Origin: Cupriavidus sp. IDO
GTDB taxonomy: Bacteria > Pseudomonadota > Gammaproteobacteria > Burkholderiales > Burkholderiaceae
Reading direction: 5' to 3'
DNA length: 32,093 nt
Assembly: GCF_000812465.1 (NCBI RefSeq)
Contig: NZ_JWMA01000084.1
Location: forward strand, 1-32,093
Shown here: positions 1 through 7,652 of the stretch, piece by piece
How the letters are laid out: each line of letters begins with the position of its first letter
How positions within the stretch are numbered: position 1 is the first letter of the stretch
Notes under the pieces: model-generated
Told to the model about the DNA's origin: nothing
The model's database searches: none
What the model saw: only the letters and a program-made list of their open reading frames with translations
Translations under genes and position numbers: made by a program

Positions 1-419
1 TGTCTTGGCCGCCATGCTTGCCTGCCGCTCTCGATGTTCTTCTTTCCACATCCGAACGTTAGATCACATCTACGGCGAATTTTCAAACGGGCTCTTAGGA
101 TTGAGCCAGATGCACGAACCCAGGACTCGGACCGTGTCATGCTCCGCCGGCACCGCAAGGGACGCCCCCCAAGCGGGGCCGGGAGATGACCAGAAAGCCG
201 TACCTGCAAGTCGGTACCAAAGAACACGCTGGCACGATGCGATGATGAGCGGTTCAGTAACCTGCTGGCCAAGTTCCAGCGAGATCTGGTCGTCGACGAA
301 GAGACCAAGTTGCTTGACTCCCTGCCCGTTCCTGTTCAACGGACTGACTTCCGGATAGCTTGGGCCAAAGTGGATCATGGCGAAATACACACTGACGCCC
401 TGGCCCGCGAATCTCGTCA
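1..419. other. Left-edge stretch without a confident gene
   Basis: I recognise no gene here. A leftward open frame (about 418 down to 70) begins in a TGATG overlap with the stop of the phnA-like gene, has moderately high GC at third positions and could be a 116-residue co-transcribed protein, but it resembles no family I know. A rightward frame from about 188 is also open and looks no better. This may be decayed sequence or an unrecognised gene; an RNA-seq trace or a homology search of both frames would separate the options. Confidence 0.3.
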
Positions 420-761
420 TCACACCTTTCTGACGAACTCCGATTTCAGGCTCATGGCACCAAAGCCATCAATCTTGCAATCGATATCGTGGTCACCGTC
501 GACCAGCCGAATGTTCTTTACCTTGGTGCCCATCTTGATCACACCGGCCGATCCCTTCAGTTTGAGATCCTTGATGACGGTGACGGTATCCCCATCCTGC
601 AATACGTTGCCCGCGGAATCGCGATAAACCCTGGCTTCCGCCTCGGCCGGTGCCGATGGCCGTGCCGACCATTCATGAGCGCATTCCGGGCAGATATAGA
701 GACCCCCATCTTCATAGGTGAACTCGGAATGACATTTCGGGCAGGAGGGTAATGCGCTCAT
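420..761 (-). CDS. phnA: PhnA/YjdM-family zinc-ribbon protein
   Basis: A 113-residue protein of the PhnA (YjdM) family. The name is historical, from a gene next to E. coli phosphonate genes; the small soluble protein has no settled role in C-P bond metabolism. The N-terminal ribbon shows CPKC and, 15 residues later, CPEC, a four-cysteine zinc site. The second half carries the family signature around GDTVTVIKDLKLKG and the C-terminal KSEFVRK. The start at 761 is chosen because it gives the usual family length and begins just before the ribbon; longer in-frame starts add a tail with no family match. The ribosome site is weak (AAGAA). A TATACT -10-like hexamer lies upstream on the same strand (799-794). 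It is divergent from the NnrU-family gene. Confidence 0.88.
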   Translation of the reverse strand: MSALPSCPKCHSEFTYEDGGLYICPECAHEWSARPSAPAEAEARVYRDSAGNVLQDGDTVTVIKDLKLKGSAGVIKMGTKVKNIRLVDGDHDIDCKIDGFGAMSLKSEFVRKV

Positions 762-793
762 GAATAATTCTTGGTTGCGTGGCAAAGGCCGAA

Positions 794-799
794 AGTATA
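794..799 (-). promoter_or_regulatory. Candidate -10 element for the phnA-like gene
   Basis: TATACT read on the minus strand, 33 bases before the phnA-like start. No good -35 match at 17 bases; only a partial TTGTCC further upstream at a short spacing. A GAAAGAA-gctg-TTCTTTTC imperfect dyad (910-928) lies between the divergent starts and might be an operator. Confidence 0.3.
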
Positions 800-978
800 C
801 TGCCCAATCGGACGGACAATCTACATTGCAAGAGTCATCCTGGAAGGTGCTCGGCGGGATCGTCCAGCGCCCCCCGGCGTAGGAATTGGAGAGTCGCGAG
901 GCGAACATTGAAAGAAGCTGTTCTTTTCTCCGATGGCACCGCGATCAATGGAGTACGTTGGCATAGGCGGGCGTCAAC

Positions 979-1557
979 ATGACGGTACTGATACTAGGAT
1001 TGTTGATCTTTCTGACCGTGCACTCGGTCCGCATTATCGCGGAGCCCTGGCGCGCGGCGCAGATTGCCCGCGTGGGTCCGAACGGCTGGAAAGGCCTGTA
1101 CTCCCTGGCTTCGATCGTCGGACTGGTCCTGATCGCCTGGGGATTCGGGCTGGCTCGCGGGCAGCCCGTGGTCCTCTGGACACCGCCGATGTGGGGTCGT
1201 CACGTCACAGCGTTATTTACCGTACTGGCCTTCGTTCTGGTCGCGGCAGCGTACGTGCCTGGTAACCGCATCAAGGCCGTGCTCGGCCATCCCATGGTCG
1301 CAGGCGTCCAGATCTGGGCGTTGGGACACCTGTTTGCGAATGGAACTCTGGCTGCGGTTGTGCTGTTCGGCGCCTTCCTGGCCTGGGCGGTGGCGGATTT
1401 CGCGTCGGCGCGCCGCCGCGACAGGCTGGCAGGGACGCGCTACCAAGCTGGAACACTCGCGCGCGATGCTGCTGTGGTTGTCATCGGGCTCGCGAGTTGG
1501 GCGCTGGTCGCATTCATGCTTCACGGATGGCTGGCCGGCGTGCCAGCGCTCATTTGA
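979..1557 (+). CDS. NnrU-family integral membrane protein
   Basis: A 192-residue hydrophobic protein with about five to six membrane spans, in the inner membrane. The signature segment LGHPMVAGVQIWALGHLFANG is the NnrU hallmark, with the paired histidines typical of the family. NnrU was named from nitric oxide/denitrification regulons (NnrR-controlled) in alphaproteobacteria, and its biochemical role is unclear. No other denitrification gene is nearby and I found no TTGAT-N4-ATCAA box upstream, so membership of such a regulon is not supported here. Start at ATG 979; the ribosome site is weak (GGCGGG). Full length for the family. Confidence 0.85.
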   Translation: MTVLILGLLIFLTVHSVRIIAEPWRAAQIARVGPNGWKGLYSLASIVGLVLIAWGFGLARGQPVVLWTPPMWGRHVTALFTVLAFVLVAAAYVPGNRIKAVLGHPMVAGVQIWALGHLFANGTLAAVVLFGAFLAWAVADFASARRRDRLAGTRYQAGTLARDAAVVVIGLASWALVAFMLHGWLAGVPALI

Positions 1558-1600
1558 GCGGCAGGCAGTGCGCGTACGCACGAACGCCAACGGCCAGCGC

Positions 1601-1672
1601 GAAGGTCACTACCGCCGCATTGACGACGAGCGCTGGACGCTGATCGAACCCCTGTTGCCTGGGCCGACTCGT
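1601..1672 (+). pseudogene. Remnant of an IS5-type transposase N-terminus
   Basis: About 24 codons encode YRRIDDERWTLIEPLLPG, the opening of the DUF4096 domain found at the N-terminus of IS5-family transposases (usually DERWALIEPLLP). The frame then runs straight into the 3' end of the FMN reductase gene on the other strand, with no further transposase sequence, inverted repeat or target duplication that I can see. This is a scar, not a working element. It marks an old insertion/deletion at the 3' junction of the NnrU-family gene. Confidence 0.6.
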
Positions 1673-1691
1673 TTGCATCCTTCGGGCATCG

Positions 1692-2270
1692 TCAGCTCGC
1701 CCGCGCCGCCTTCAGCGCCTTGGTCCACCACAGCAGGTCGTCGATCGTCTGTTCGGCGACAGCATCCAGTTCGGCCAGGTGCGGGGCGATGTCCTGGCCC
1801 TGAAAATGGGCGTATATCGCCGCGGGCGGAACGTGGACCGCCGACCGGATCGGTACAAGCTGCATCTCGACTGCGATCTCGCGTAGCTGCTCGATGGCGC
1901 GCGCGCCGCCGACACTACCGTAGCCGACAAAGGTGACCGCCTTGCGGCCCCATTCCGGATACACCCAGTCGATCGCGTTCTTGAGCACCGCCGACGGTCC
2001 GTGGTTGTACTCAGGCGAAACAATGACGAAACCGTCGGACGCCGCGATGGCCTGGGTCCAGCGCTTCACGACCTCGTGCTCGTACGCCGGCCGGCCCGGC
2101 ATCGCGGGCGGTACCGGCGCGTCGAAGAACGGCATCGGATAGTCTTCGAGGTCGAGCAGACGCGCGTCAACGCCTTCGCGCTTCTTCAGATGGTCGAGAA
2201 TCCAGCGGGCGGGTTTCTCGGCGAAACGTCCCTGACGGACGCTACCAATGATGACGGAAATAGCGGCCAT
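1692..2270 (-). CDS. NADPH-dependent FMN reductase / quinone reductase-like
   Basis: A 192-residue flavodoxin-fold reductase of the NADPH-dependent FMN reductase family (ChrR/ArsH/azoreductase relatives), cytoplasmic, expected to pass electrons from NADPH through FMN to quinones, chromate, azo dyes or free flavin. The phosphate-binding loop GSVRQGRF lies at residues 9-16 and the FMN-ring motif SPEYNHGPSAVLKNAIDW at 85-102; both are intact. GGAG sits 7 bases before the start. It is the last gene of the leftward nmrA-pirin-reductase cluster, 47 bases after the pirin gene. The exact substrate cannot be told from sequence. Confidence 0.9.
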   Translation of the reverse strand: MAAISVIIGSVRQGRFAEKPARWILDHLKKREGVDARLLDLEDYPMPFFDAPVPPAMPGRPAYEHEVVKRWTQAIAASDGFVIVSPEYNHGPSAVLKNAIDWVYPEWGRKAVTFVGYGSVGGARAIEQLREIAVEMQLVPIRSAVHVPPAAIYAHFQGQDIAPHLAELDAVAEQTIDDLLWWTKALKAARAS

Positions 2271-2317
2271 GATGTGCTCCGGTTGAGTGGAATGGCATCG
2301 GTCTGCGAAAGGGCGGA

Positions 2318-3172
2318 TCAGCGCACCACGCCGCTGGCGCGCAACTCGCGACCGATCCGCGCGATTTCGCGCTCGCCCTCGATCAGCGCTGAGGGGCTGG
2401 TGTGCACCGAGTAGTGGCCAGTGTGGAGATCATGCGGATGCGGGGTGGCCGTACCGAGCACGAAGCGCGCGTCGGTCACGGCTTCAAATTCGATCGCGGC
2501 ATTGCCCTGGTCAAATACGGCCAGTTCGCCTTTGTCGACCGGATCGGGCGTGCGCAGGCTACCGTCCATCACTGCGATCCAGCCGACCCGGTAGTCCCGC
2601 GGCGGCTGGTAGGTCCAGCGCTGGCCAGCCTTGAGCTGCACAACGAAGTAGTTGATGCCCGGAGGTGCGTCAATCGGGCTGACCGCCTCGCCGCTACGGC
2701 CGAGCAGCACGCGCGCCGGGCCGTCCGACGGGATCTCGTTAACCGAAAGATGCTGGCTGAACGCGGGAGCCAGTTCGCGCTCCGGCGGCAGAGCGACCCA
2801 CAGCTGGAAGGCCTTGATCGGAGGCACGATGGAGCCGGAATGCCAGACGCCACGACCGGCGCTCATCCATTCGATGTCGCCCGCCACCATCGTTCCTTCG
2901 TGACCGGTGGATTCGACATAGCGACCTTGCCCTTCGATCGCCAGGGTCAAAGTAGCAATGCCCGAATGCGGATGCCAGCCGAAACCCTGCTGGCCAAGCG
3001 CCTCTTGCGTATCGAGGAGATCAAGAAAAACAAAGGGCTTGATCATCTTGCCGACATCGGAGGGGCTGACCATGCGGACGATCGGACCGTGCGCGTCGCC
3101 GCGCGTGCGGAAGATGACGTGGCGGCCGACATTGGCGAGGGGAGTGGGCGGAGTTTGGATGACGGCATTCAT
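2318..3172 (-). CDS. Pirin family protein
   Basis: A 284-residue bicupin of the pirin family. Pirins bind a metal in the N-terminal cupin; bacterial members include quercetin dioxygenases (YhaK/YhhW) and redox modulators. The first ligands are present as HPHSG (His67, His69), with the third in GRGVWHSG (His111). The fourth ligand, Glu two residues after the last His in human pirin (HSE), is Gly113 here, as in the GVWHSG/GVWHTG bacterial subgroup. The start at 3172 has GGAGAG 7 bases upstream; an in-frame upstream start would overlap the preceding gene more. It sits between an NmrA-like gene and an FMN reductase, which favours a quinone/flavonoid or electrophile role. Confidence 0.9.
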   Translation of the reverse strand: MNAVIQTPPTPLANVGRHVIFRTRGDAHGPIVRMVSPSDVGKMIKPFVFLDLLDTQEALGQQGFGWHPHSGIATLTLAIEGQGRYVESTGHEGTMVAGDIEWMSAGRGVWHSGSIVPPIKAFQLWVALPPERELAPAFSQHLSVNEIPSDGPARVLLGRSGEAVSPIDAPPGINYFVVQLKAGQRWTYQPPRDYRVGWIAVMDGSLRTPDPVDKGELAVFDQGNAAIEFEAVTDARFVLGTATPHPHDLHTGHYSVHTSPSALIEGEREIARIGRELRASGVVR

Positions 3173-3216
3173 GGGGTGCTCTCCAGGTATGGTTTGATGA
3201 GTGCGCTTCGAACAGG

Positions 3217-4122
3217 TCAGGCGGCTGCCGGAATCGTGAAGTTCGCTTTGGCCCATGCGGCAAACGCCGTCGGCTGCTGGCCGGCGACTTTGTTGGCGAG
3301 CGCGATCGCGTCGCGCGAATCCGGGCCGAGATACGTGTGCGCTTCGAAGTAGGCGAGCATCGCTGCAACGTCTTCGGCGCCCGGGAACCAGCCAGCAAAC
3401 ACCTCGCGCGGGACTTGCCTGAACGAGAGCTTGTTTCCTTGGCGATTCAGGGTGGCGATGATCTCGTTGAAGCTCAGGAAATCGCCGACAAGCGGCAAAT
3501 GTTCACCATGCCCCGCGAGTCCCGGTTGCGCGAACGCACCAGCCACGATGCGGCCGAGTTCAGTGATGTCGCCCATGTGGATGACCCGCCGCTCGGGATC
3601 AAGCGGCAGCGCCCAACCCGTGCTGCCATCCGCTTGTTTCTGCGGGGCCATTACACCGACCAGGTTCTGGTAGTAGAACGAAGCGATCACAAACGTGTGG
3701 TAGGTGAATCCGGCTTCGCTCACGAGACGCTCGACCTTTGCCTTGCCCGTGAAATGCGGGACATTGATCTTGCCGCGGCTGATCGTCTCCACGTCCGGGA
3801 GCGTCGACCAGATAAAGTGCTGCACGCCGGCGTCTTTCGCCGCATTGATGGCGGCGAGCGCCTGCCTGGGTTCGTCCGCGCCTGCTTCCCAGGCATTGGT
3901 CACCAGGAAAACGCCGTGTGCTCCGGCAAACGCGGCCTTAAGCGTTTCCGGACGATCGAAATCCGCCAGGACGACTTCGTCACCCAGCTTCGGATGCCTG
4001 GCCGGATGGCGCGTCAATGCGCGCACTTTGAATTGACCGCTCGCCTGCAGCGCGCGCACAACGGCGCCACCCTGCTGACCGGTTGCGCCGACGACGGCAA
4101 TAAGCTTCTGGGTGTTCGACAT
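3217..4122 (-). CDS. NmrA-like NAD(P)-binding protein
   Basis: A 301-residue atypical short-chain dehydrogenase of the NmrA/HSCARG group. The Rossmann loop VGATGQQGG is at residues 11-19, and the chain continues through TLPDVE and a long C-terminal region as in NmrA-like proteins. Members are NAD(P)H sensors or quinone/azo reductases (QOR2-like); the classical YxxxK catalytic pair is not evident, so sensing or a non-classical reductase role is as likely as ordinary SDR chemistry. First gene of the leftward operon; GGAGAG lies just before its ATG, nearly the same ribosome site as the pirin gene. It is divergent from a LysR regulator, the usual arrangement for regulator and target. Confidence 0.88.
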   Translation of the reverse strand: MSNTQKLIAVVGATGQQGGAVVRALQASGQFKVRALTRHPARHPKLGDEVVLADFDRPETLKAAFAGAHGVFLVTNAWEAGADEPRQALAAINAAKDAGVQHFIWSTLPDVETISRGKINVPHFTGKAKVERLVSEAGFTYHTFVIASFYYQNLVGVMAPQKQADGSTGWALPLDPERRVIHMGDITELGRIVAGAFAQPGLAGHGEHLPLVGDFLSFNEIIATLNRQGNKLSFRQVPREVFAGWFPGAEDVAAMLAYFEAHTYLGPDSRDAIALANKVAGQQPTAFAAWAKANFTIPAAA

Positions 4123-4286
4123 GGTTGCTCTCCAGTGAGTATCTCGTTGGGGCGGCGCTCCTGGCGATCCGTTCGCCCTGATGGGGCGCGCCGGCGAGAT
4201 CGATCGCGAATTGACTTGCCCTGCCTGCAGTCTGGAAAGGGCTGCCTGCTGGGCGGCGTCTCAAGTATGGGGAGTAAAATCGTTTA

Positions 4287-4300
4287 TCACTAGATAGTGA
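4287..4300. promoter_or_regulatory. Candidate LysR operator (TCACTA-GA-TAGTGA)
   Basis: A perfect 6-base inverted repeat with a 2-base centre in the 214-base gap between the divergent NmrA-like and LysR genes. It lies in the most AT-rich part of the gap, 37-50 bases before the LysR start. LysR-type regulators bind interrupted dyads of the T-N11-A type; the dyad and its position fit autoregulation plus control of the divergent operon. Confidence 0.5.
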
Positions 4301-4336
4301 AATAGGATTTGATTAATCCATTTATGGAGAGATATC

Positions 4337-5260
4337 GTGCTCGATCTGAATGATCTGGCGATGTTCGTCCAGGTGGTCCGCGCCGGCAGCTTCTCCGAGG
4401 CGGCGCGCCGTCTGCGCATGCCGGCGAATACGCTGAGCCGGCGCATCGATCAACTCGAAGGACAACTCGGGACACGCCTGCTGCATCGCTCGACACGCAA
4501 ACTCGCGCCAAGCACGGAAGGTCAGGCGCTGTTCGAGCGCTATGCGCCGGCGCTTGACCAGATCCTCGAGATCGGGCGGCTCCATGCAGATGAGCAGGCA
4601 CCGTCCGGCTCGGTTCGCGTCGCCGCGATGGCAGGCCTGTTCGAACTTATCGGCATGGAATGGCTGGCTGAGTTCTACACGCGCTATCCGCACATCAGCC
4701 TCGAATTCCTGCTCGACGATACGCCGACCGATCTGATCGCCGAGCGCATCGATCTTGCCGTGCGCATGGGCATCGAGACCGGTAGCGGCTATAAAGTACG
4801 TCGGCTGGGGCCGAGTGCAATGATCCTCGCGGCGAGTCCGGCCTATCTGGAACGGCGCCCTGCACCACGCACGCTGCGTGAACTGGCCGAACACGACTGC
4901 CTGGCGATTTCCAGCCGCCAGGGTCGAAACACGTGGCGTCTGCAGGGTCCGCGCGGAAGTCAGGAGGTGTCGATCAACAGCCGGTTCGCGGTCAACGACA
5001 TGCGAGTGCTGGCGCAGGCTTGCATTGCTGGACTGGGTATTGCGTTACTGCCGCAGTTGATGGTCGAGCCAGTCATCGCGCAGGGGAAACTGGTGCGCGT
5101 GCTGTCGACCTATCGGCGCGCGAGCACCGGCCTCGGCCTGCAGCTCGTCTACACGAGCCGCCCGCCAGTGCCGCCGGCAGTCGCGGTCTTCGCCGAATTT
5201 CTTGCGGAGAAACTGGGCGAAGTGAAGATAAATCCCTCACAGAACGATGCCGGCCGATAA
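4337..5260 (+). CDS. LysR-type transcriptional regulator
   Basis: A 307-residue regulator with the LysR winged helix at residues 1-60 (LNDLAMFVQVVRAGSFSEAARRL) and a periplasmic-binding-like effector domain after about residue 90. It belongs to the CrgA/PA0477-like group common near quinone and oxidoreductase genes. Start is GTG 4337 with GGAGAG 6 bases before it; a nearby ATG at 4324 is out of frame. Divergent from the nmrA-pirin-FMN reductase operon, which it probably controls. The effector is unknown; an electrophile or quinone is the likeliest guess from context. Confidence 0.92.
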   Translation: MLDLNDLAMFVQVVRAGSFSEAARRLRMPANTLSRRIDQLEGQLGTRLLHRSTRKLAPSTEGQALFERYAPALDQILEIGRLHADEQAPSGSVRVAAMAGLFELIGMEWLAEFYTRYPHISLEFLLDDTPTDLIAERIDLAVRMGIETGSGYKVRRLGPSAMILAASPAYLERRPAPRTLRELAEHDCLAISSRQGRNTWRLQGPRGSQEVSINSRFAVNDMRVLAQACIAGLGIALLPQLMVEPVIAQGKLVRVLSTYRRASTGLGLQLVYTSRPPVPPAVAVFAEFLAEKLGEVKINPSQNDAGR

Positions 5261-5428
5261 GCTCGTCACCTTGCCGGGCGAAGCATAAGCGTCGATTCAC
5301 CGCTGAACAGATCAGCGCACGCTCATTGCAGGCAACGTGGATCCAATCAACATGTCTTGCCATAGGGCGGACAAATGCAATGTCAGCCGTCGAAACGGTC
5401 ATGGCAATTGCATGCCCCAGATGCACGC

Positions 5429-5458
5429 GCGGCCGGCAGGACATCCCTTGCCGGCCGC
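5429..5458. terminator. Inverted repeat between convergent genes (possible terminator)
   Basis: Perfect 10-base arms GCGGCCGGCA and TGCCGGCCGC with a 10-base loop, in the 232-base gap between the convergent LysR and transporter genes, 35 bases past the transporter stop. The stem is very stable, but neither side has a clear T-run, so it may be a bidirectional terminator or an RNA-processing hairpin. Nothing else was seen in this gap. Confidence 0.45.
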
Positions 5459-5492
5459 TGCGCCCCTTCCGTCACGGCAACGTCCTGACCGG

Positions 5493-6863
5493 TCAGACCG
5501 CGTGCCTGGTGTCCCCGCTGCCATGCGTGGCTCCCACGTCGTCGTACTCGCGCGAGATGTCCTTGTTGGTGTAGTCACGCAGTTGCGAGGCGGCAAACAC
5601 GCTGAGCCCCGCGCACACCAGGACATAGATGGCAATGGCGTACCCGGAGTGGTACCTGGCGAACAGCGCCGTCGCAATCAGCGGCGCGGGGCCGCCGGCG
5701 ATCACCGAGGCGAGCTGGTAGCCCATCGACGCGCCGCTGTAGCGCAGGCGTCCGGTGAATGTCTCCGCGATCAACGCCGCCTGCGGGCCGTACATCATCG
5801 AGTGCGGCACCAGCGAGAGCACGATCGCGGCGAATACCCACATCGGGTTGCGGGAGTCGACCATCGCGAAATAGAGGAAGCCGAACACTCCCACCGCCAC
5901 TGCGCCCGCGATGTACATGCGGCGGCGCCCCCAGACGTCGGACAAATGGCCAAAGAACGGAATGGTGAAGAACTCGAGCACCGCGGCGGCGAGCACGGCA
6001 GTCAGCAGCAAGTCCCGCGACATGCCCAGCGTCGTCACGCCATAGGTGAACACGAAGGCCGTGAAGATGTAGAACGGCGCTTGCTCGGCCATGCGGACAA
6101 GGGCCGACAGCAAGATGTCCTTCGGCTGGCGCCGGATCACTTCAAGCATCGGGGTCTTCTCGACCTTGTGCTCGGCCAGCAGCCGCGCGAAGACTGGGGT
6201 CTCGAGGATATTCAGCCGGATATAGAGCCCGATCGCGACCAGCGCGATGCTGAGGAAGAACGGTACGCGCCAGCCCCAGGTCAGGAACTGGTCGCCAGCC
6301 AGCCAGCTCATCGCCAGCACCGCAAGGTTGGCCAGGAACAAGCCGGCCGGCACCCCGAACTGCGGCCAGGACGCGACCAGGCCGCGATGCTTATCGGAGC
6401 GCGCCCATTCCATTGACATCAGCACCGAGCCGCCCCATTCCCCGCCGACGCCTACGCCCTGGATAAAGCGCAGCACCGTCAGCACGACCGCGCCCCAGAT
6501 GCCGATTTGTGCGTAGGAAGGCACGAACGCAACGGCAAATGTGGCCAGCCCCATCAGCAGCAGCGTGGCAACCAGCGTGGCCTTGCGGCCGATGCGATCG
6601 CCGTAATGCCCGAAGATCGCTGCGCCGACCGGCCGGGCGATAAAGCCGACCGCATAGATCAGGAACGCCTGAAGCGTCCCGACGAGCGGATCGGATTCCG
6701 GGAAGTACAGCTTGGCGAACACCAGGCCGGTTACGGTGCTGTACAGGAAAAAGTCGTACCACTCGATCGTGGTGCCGACAGTGCTGGCGATCACGGCGCG
6801 ACGCAGCTGGCGCCGTGCTTCCGTCTCAGATAGGGGCATTGCCCCTGTTTGCGTGGGATCCAT
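5493..6863 (-). CDS. MFS transporter, metabolite:H+ symporter (MHS) family
   Basis: A 456-residue, 12-span inner-membrane transporter of the MHS branch (ProP, ShiA, KgtP, citrate/dicarboxylate carriers). The family opening STVGTTIEWYDFFLY is at residues 27-41, followed by RPVGAAIFGHYGDRIGRK and RFIQGVGVGGEWGG, the usual loop and helix signatures. Expected to bring in a small organic acid, osmolyte or shikimate-like compound with protons; the substrate cannot be read from the sequence. The start at 6863 has GGGGGA 8 bases upstream and gives a normal N-terminus; an in-frame start 96 bases earlier would place the ribosome site and a dyad inside the gene. Acts alone; no catabolic genes adjoin it. 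Confidence 0.9.
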   Translation of the reverse strand: MDPTQTGAMPLSETEARRQLRRAVIASTVGTTIEWYDFFLYSTVTGLVFAKLYFPESDPLVGTLQAFLIYAVGFIARPVGAAIFGHYGDRIGRKATLVATLLLMGLATFAVAFVPSYAQIGIWGAVVLTVLRFIQGVGVGGEWGGSVLMSMEWARSDKHRGLVASWPQFGVPAGLFLANLAVLAMSWLAGDQFLTWGWRVPFFLSIALVAIGLYIRLNILETPVFARLLAEHKVEKTPMLEVIRRQPKDILLSALVRMAEQAPFYIFTAFVFTYGVTTLGMSRDLLLTAVLAAAVLEFFTIPFFGHLSDVWGRRRMYIAGAVAVGVFGFLYFAMVDSRNPMWVFAAIVLSLVPHSMMYGPQAALIAETFTGRLRYSGASMGYQLASVIAGGPAPLIATALFARYHSGYAIAIYVLVCAGLSVFAASQLRDYTNKDISREYDDVGATHGSGDTRHAV

Positions 6864-6885
6864 CTGGCGTGTCCCCCATATGCGA

Positions 6886-6897
6886 TATACCTGTATA
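6886..6897. promoter_or_regulatory. Candidate operator TATAC-CT-GTATA before the transporter gene
   Basis: A 5-base perfect dyad with a 2-base centre, 23-34 bases upstream of the transporter start. Sites of this size and base content are used by GntR/FadR-type repressors, but no such gene lies next to it, so the assignment is only suggestive. Confidence 0.25.
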
Positions 6898-6966
6898 GAC
6901 AGTTTGATGGCTGACGGCGTTCCTGCTGCCTCGCACCATCGGGGCACGGAGAAAAGCATGGGCTGC

Positions 6967-6972
6967 TACAAT
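6967..6972 (+). promoter_or_regulatory. Candidate -10 element for the ProQ-like gene
   Basis: TACAAT in the context GGCTGCTACAATCGCG, 28 bases before the ProQ-like ATG. This GCTACAAT context recurs before other genes of this window (18917) and is a common betaproteobacterial sigma-70 -10. No strong -35. Confidence 0.5.
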
Positions 6973-7000
6973 CGCGCCACTGAAAATCTGGCTGGACATA

Positions 7001-7492
7001 ATGGGCTTCGAACAACTGGCGGCACTGAAGGCGCAACTGGCAAAGCAGGCAAAGCAGGAAAAACAAGCAAAGCAGGCGCCGGCTGAATCACGTACCCGCA
7101 AGCCACGGCCGCAACCTGCAACAAAGGCCGCCACCACGCCGCCCGTGGACCCGGTGGTACTAGCCATTGGCAAGCTGCAAGCGCGCTTCCCGCTGGCTTT
7201 CCCGAAGAAGCCCGCGGCCAAGGTTCCGCTCAAGATCGGCATCTTCGAGGACCTGCTCCCGCACGCGGCAGCGCTTGCCTTGAACGAGGCGGAATTGCGC
7301 GCAGCGATCCGCACATGGTGCCGTGGGCAACGCTACCAGGCTTGCATGGTGGAAGGCGCGGCGCGCGTGGACCTGGCCGGCCAGGAGGCAGGACAGGTCA
7401 CCCAGGCCGAGGCGAAACGGGCGCAGTATCTGCAAGCCAGCCAGGCGCGACGCGCCCGCCAGCAAACGGCACAGCCGCCGAAGGCAGAATGA
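7001..7492 (+). CDS. ProQ/FinO-family RNA chaperone
   Basis: A 163-residue protein with a FinO/ProQ RNA-binding domain at about residues 48-125 (LQARFPLAFP, then PLKIGIFEDLLP and RTWCRGQRYQ). FinO-domain proteins bind structured 3' ends of small RNAs and mRNAs and act in post-transcriptional control. The N-terminal tail is a Lys/Gln/Ala-rich repeat (KQAKQEKQAKQA, residues 15-26), written in DNA as near-tandem GCAAAGCAG units (7041-7075). A second basic Gln-rich tail follows the domain (residues 138-163). Both tails are probably disordered and basic, adding RNA contacts. It has its own -10 and stands apart from the downstream cus operon. Domain assignment is firm; RNA partners are unknown. Confidence 0.88.
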   Translation: MGFEQLAALKAQLAKQAKQEKQAKQAPAESRTRKPRPQPATKAATTPPVDPVVLAIGKLQARFPLAFPKKPAAKVPLKIGIFEDLLPHAAALALNEAELRAAIRTWCRGQRYQACMVEGAARVDLAGQEAGQVTQAEAKRAQYLQASQARRARQQTAQPPKAE

Positions 7493-7652
7493 AGCAGCGG
7501 GCAAGCGATGCCCTGGCGACAGCGCTTGCTCCCATTGGAAGGTCAAGGACGCGGTTCCCCTGAGTCCGGGCTGCCACAATCACCGGGCAGTCAGGTTGCA
7601 TGCCCCTGAAAAAGCAGTATCCTTGCGCCTATCACGCCACGGCTCAGAACTC

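Noticed and set aside
70..420. 116-residue leftward ORF starting in the phnA-like stop (TGATG)
   Set aside because: The overlap and fair codon bias are suggestive, but no recognisable domain and a competing open frame on the other strand leave it below the threshold for a gene call.
762..978. FNR/NnrR box before the NnrU-family gene
   Set aside because: Only a lone GATCAA half site occurs near the end of the gap; no TTG partner at the right spacing.
7525..7547. CTTGCTCC-CATT-GGAAGGTCAAG as a CueR-type copper operator
   Set aside because: The right half resembles a MerR/CueR half site with a TTGACC -35 on the minus strand, but the left half does not match and no -10 lies at the 19-base spacing; it also points away from the cus operon.
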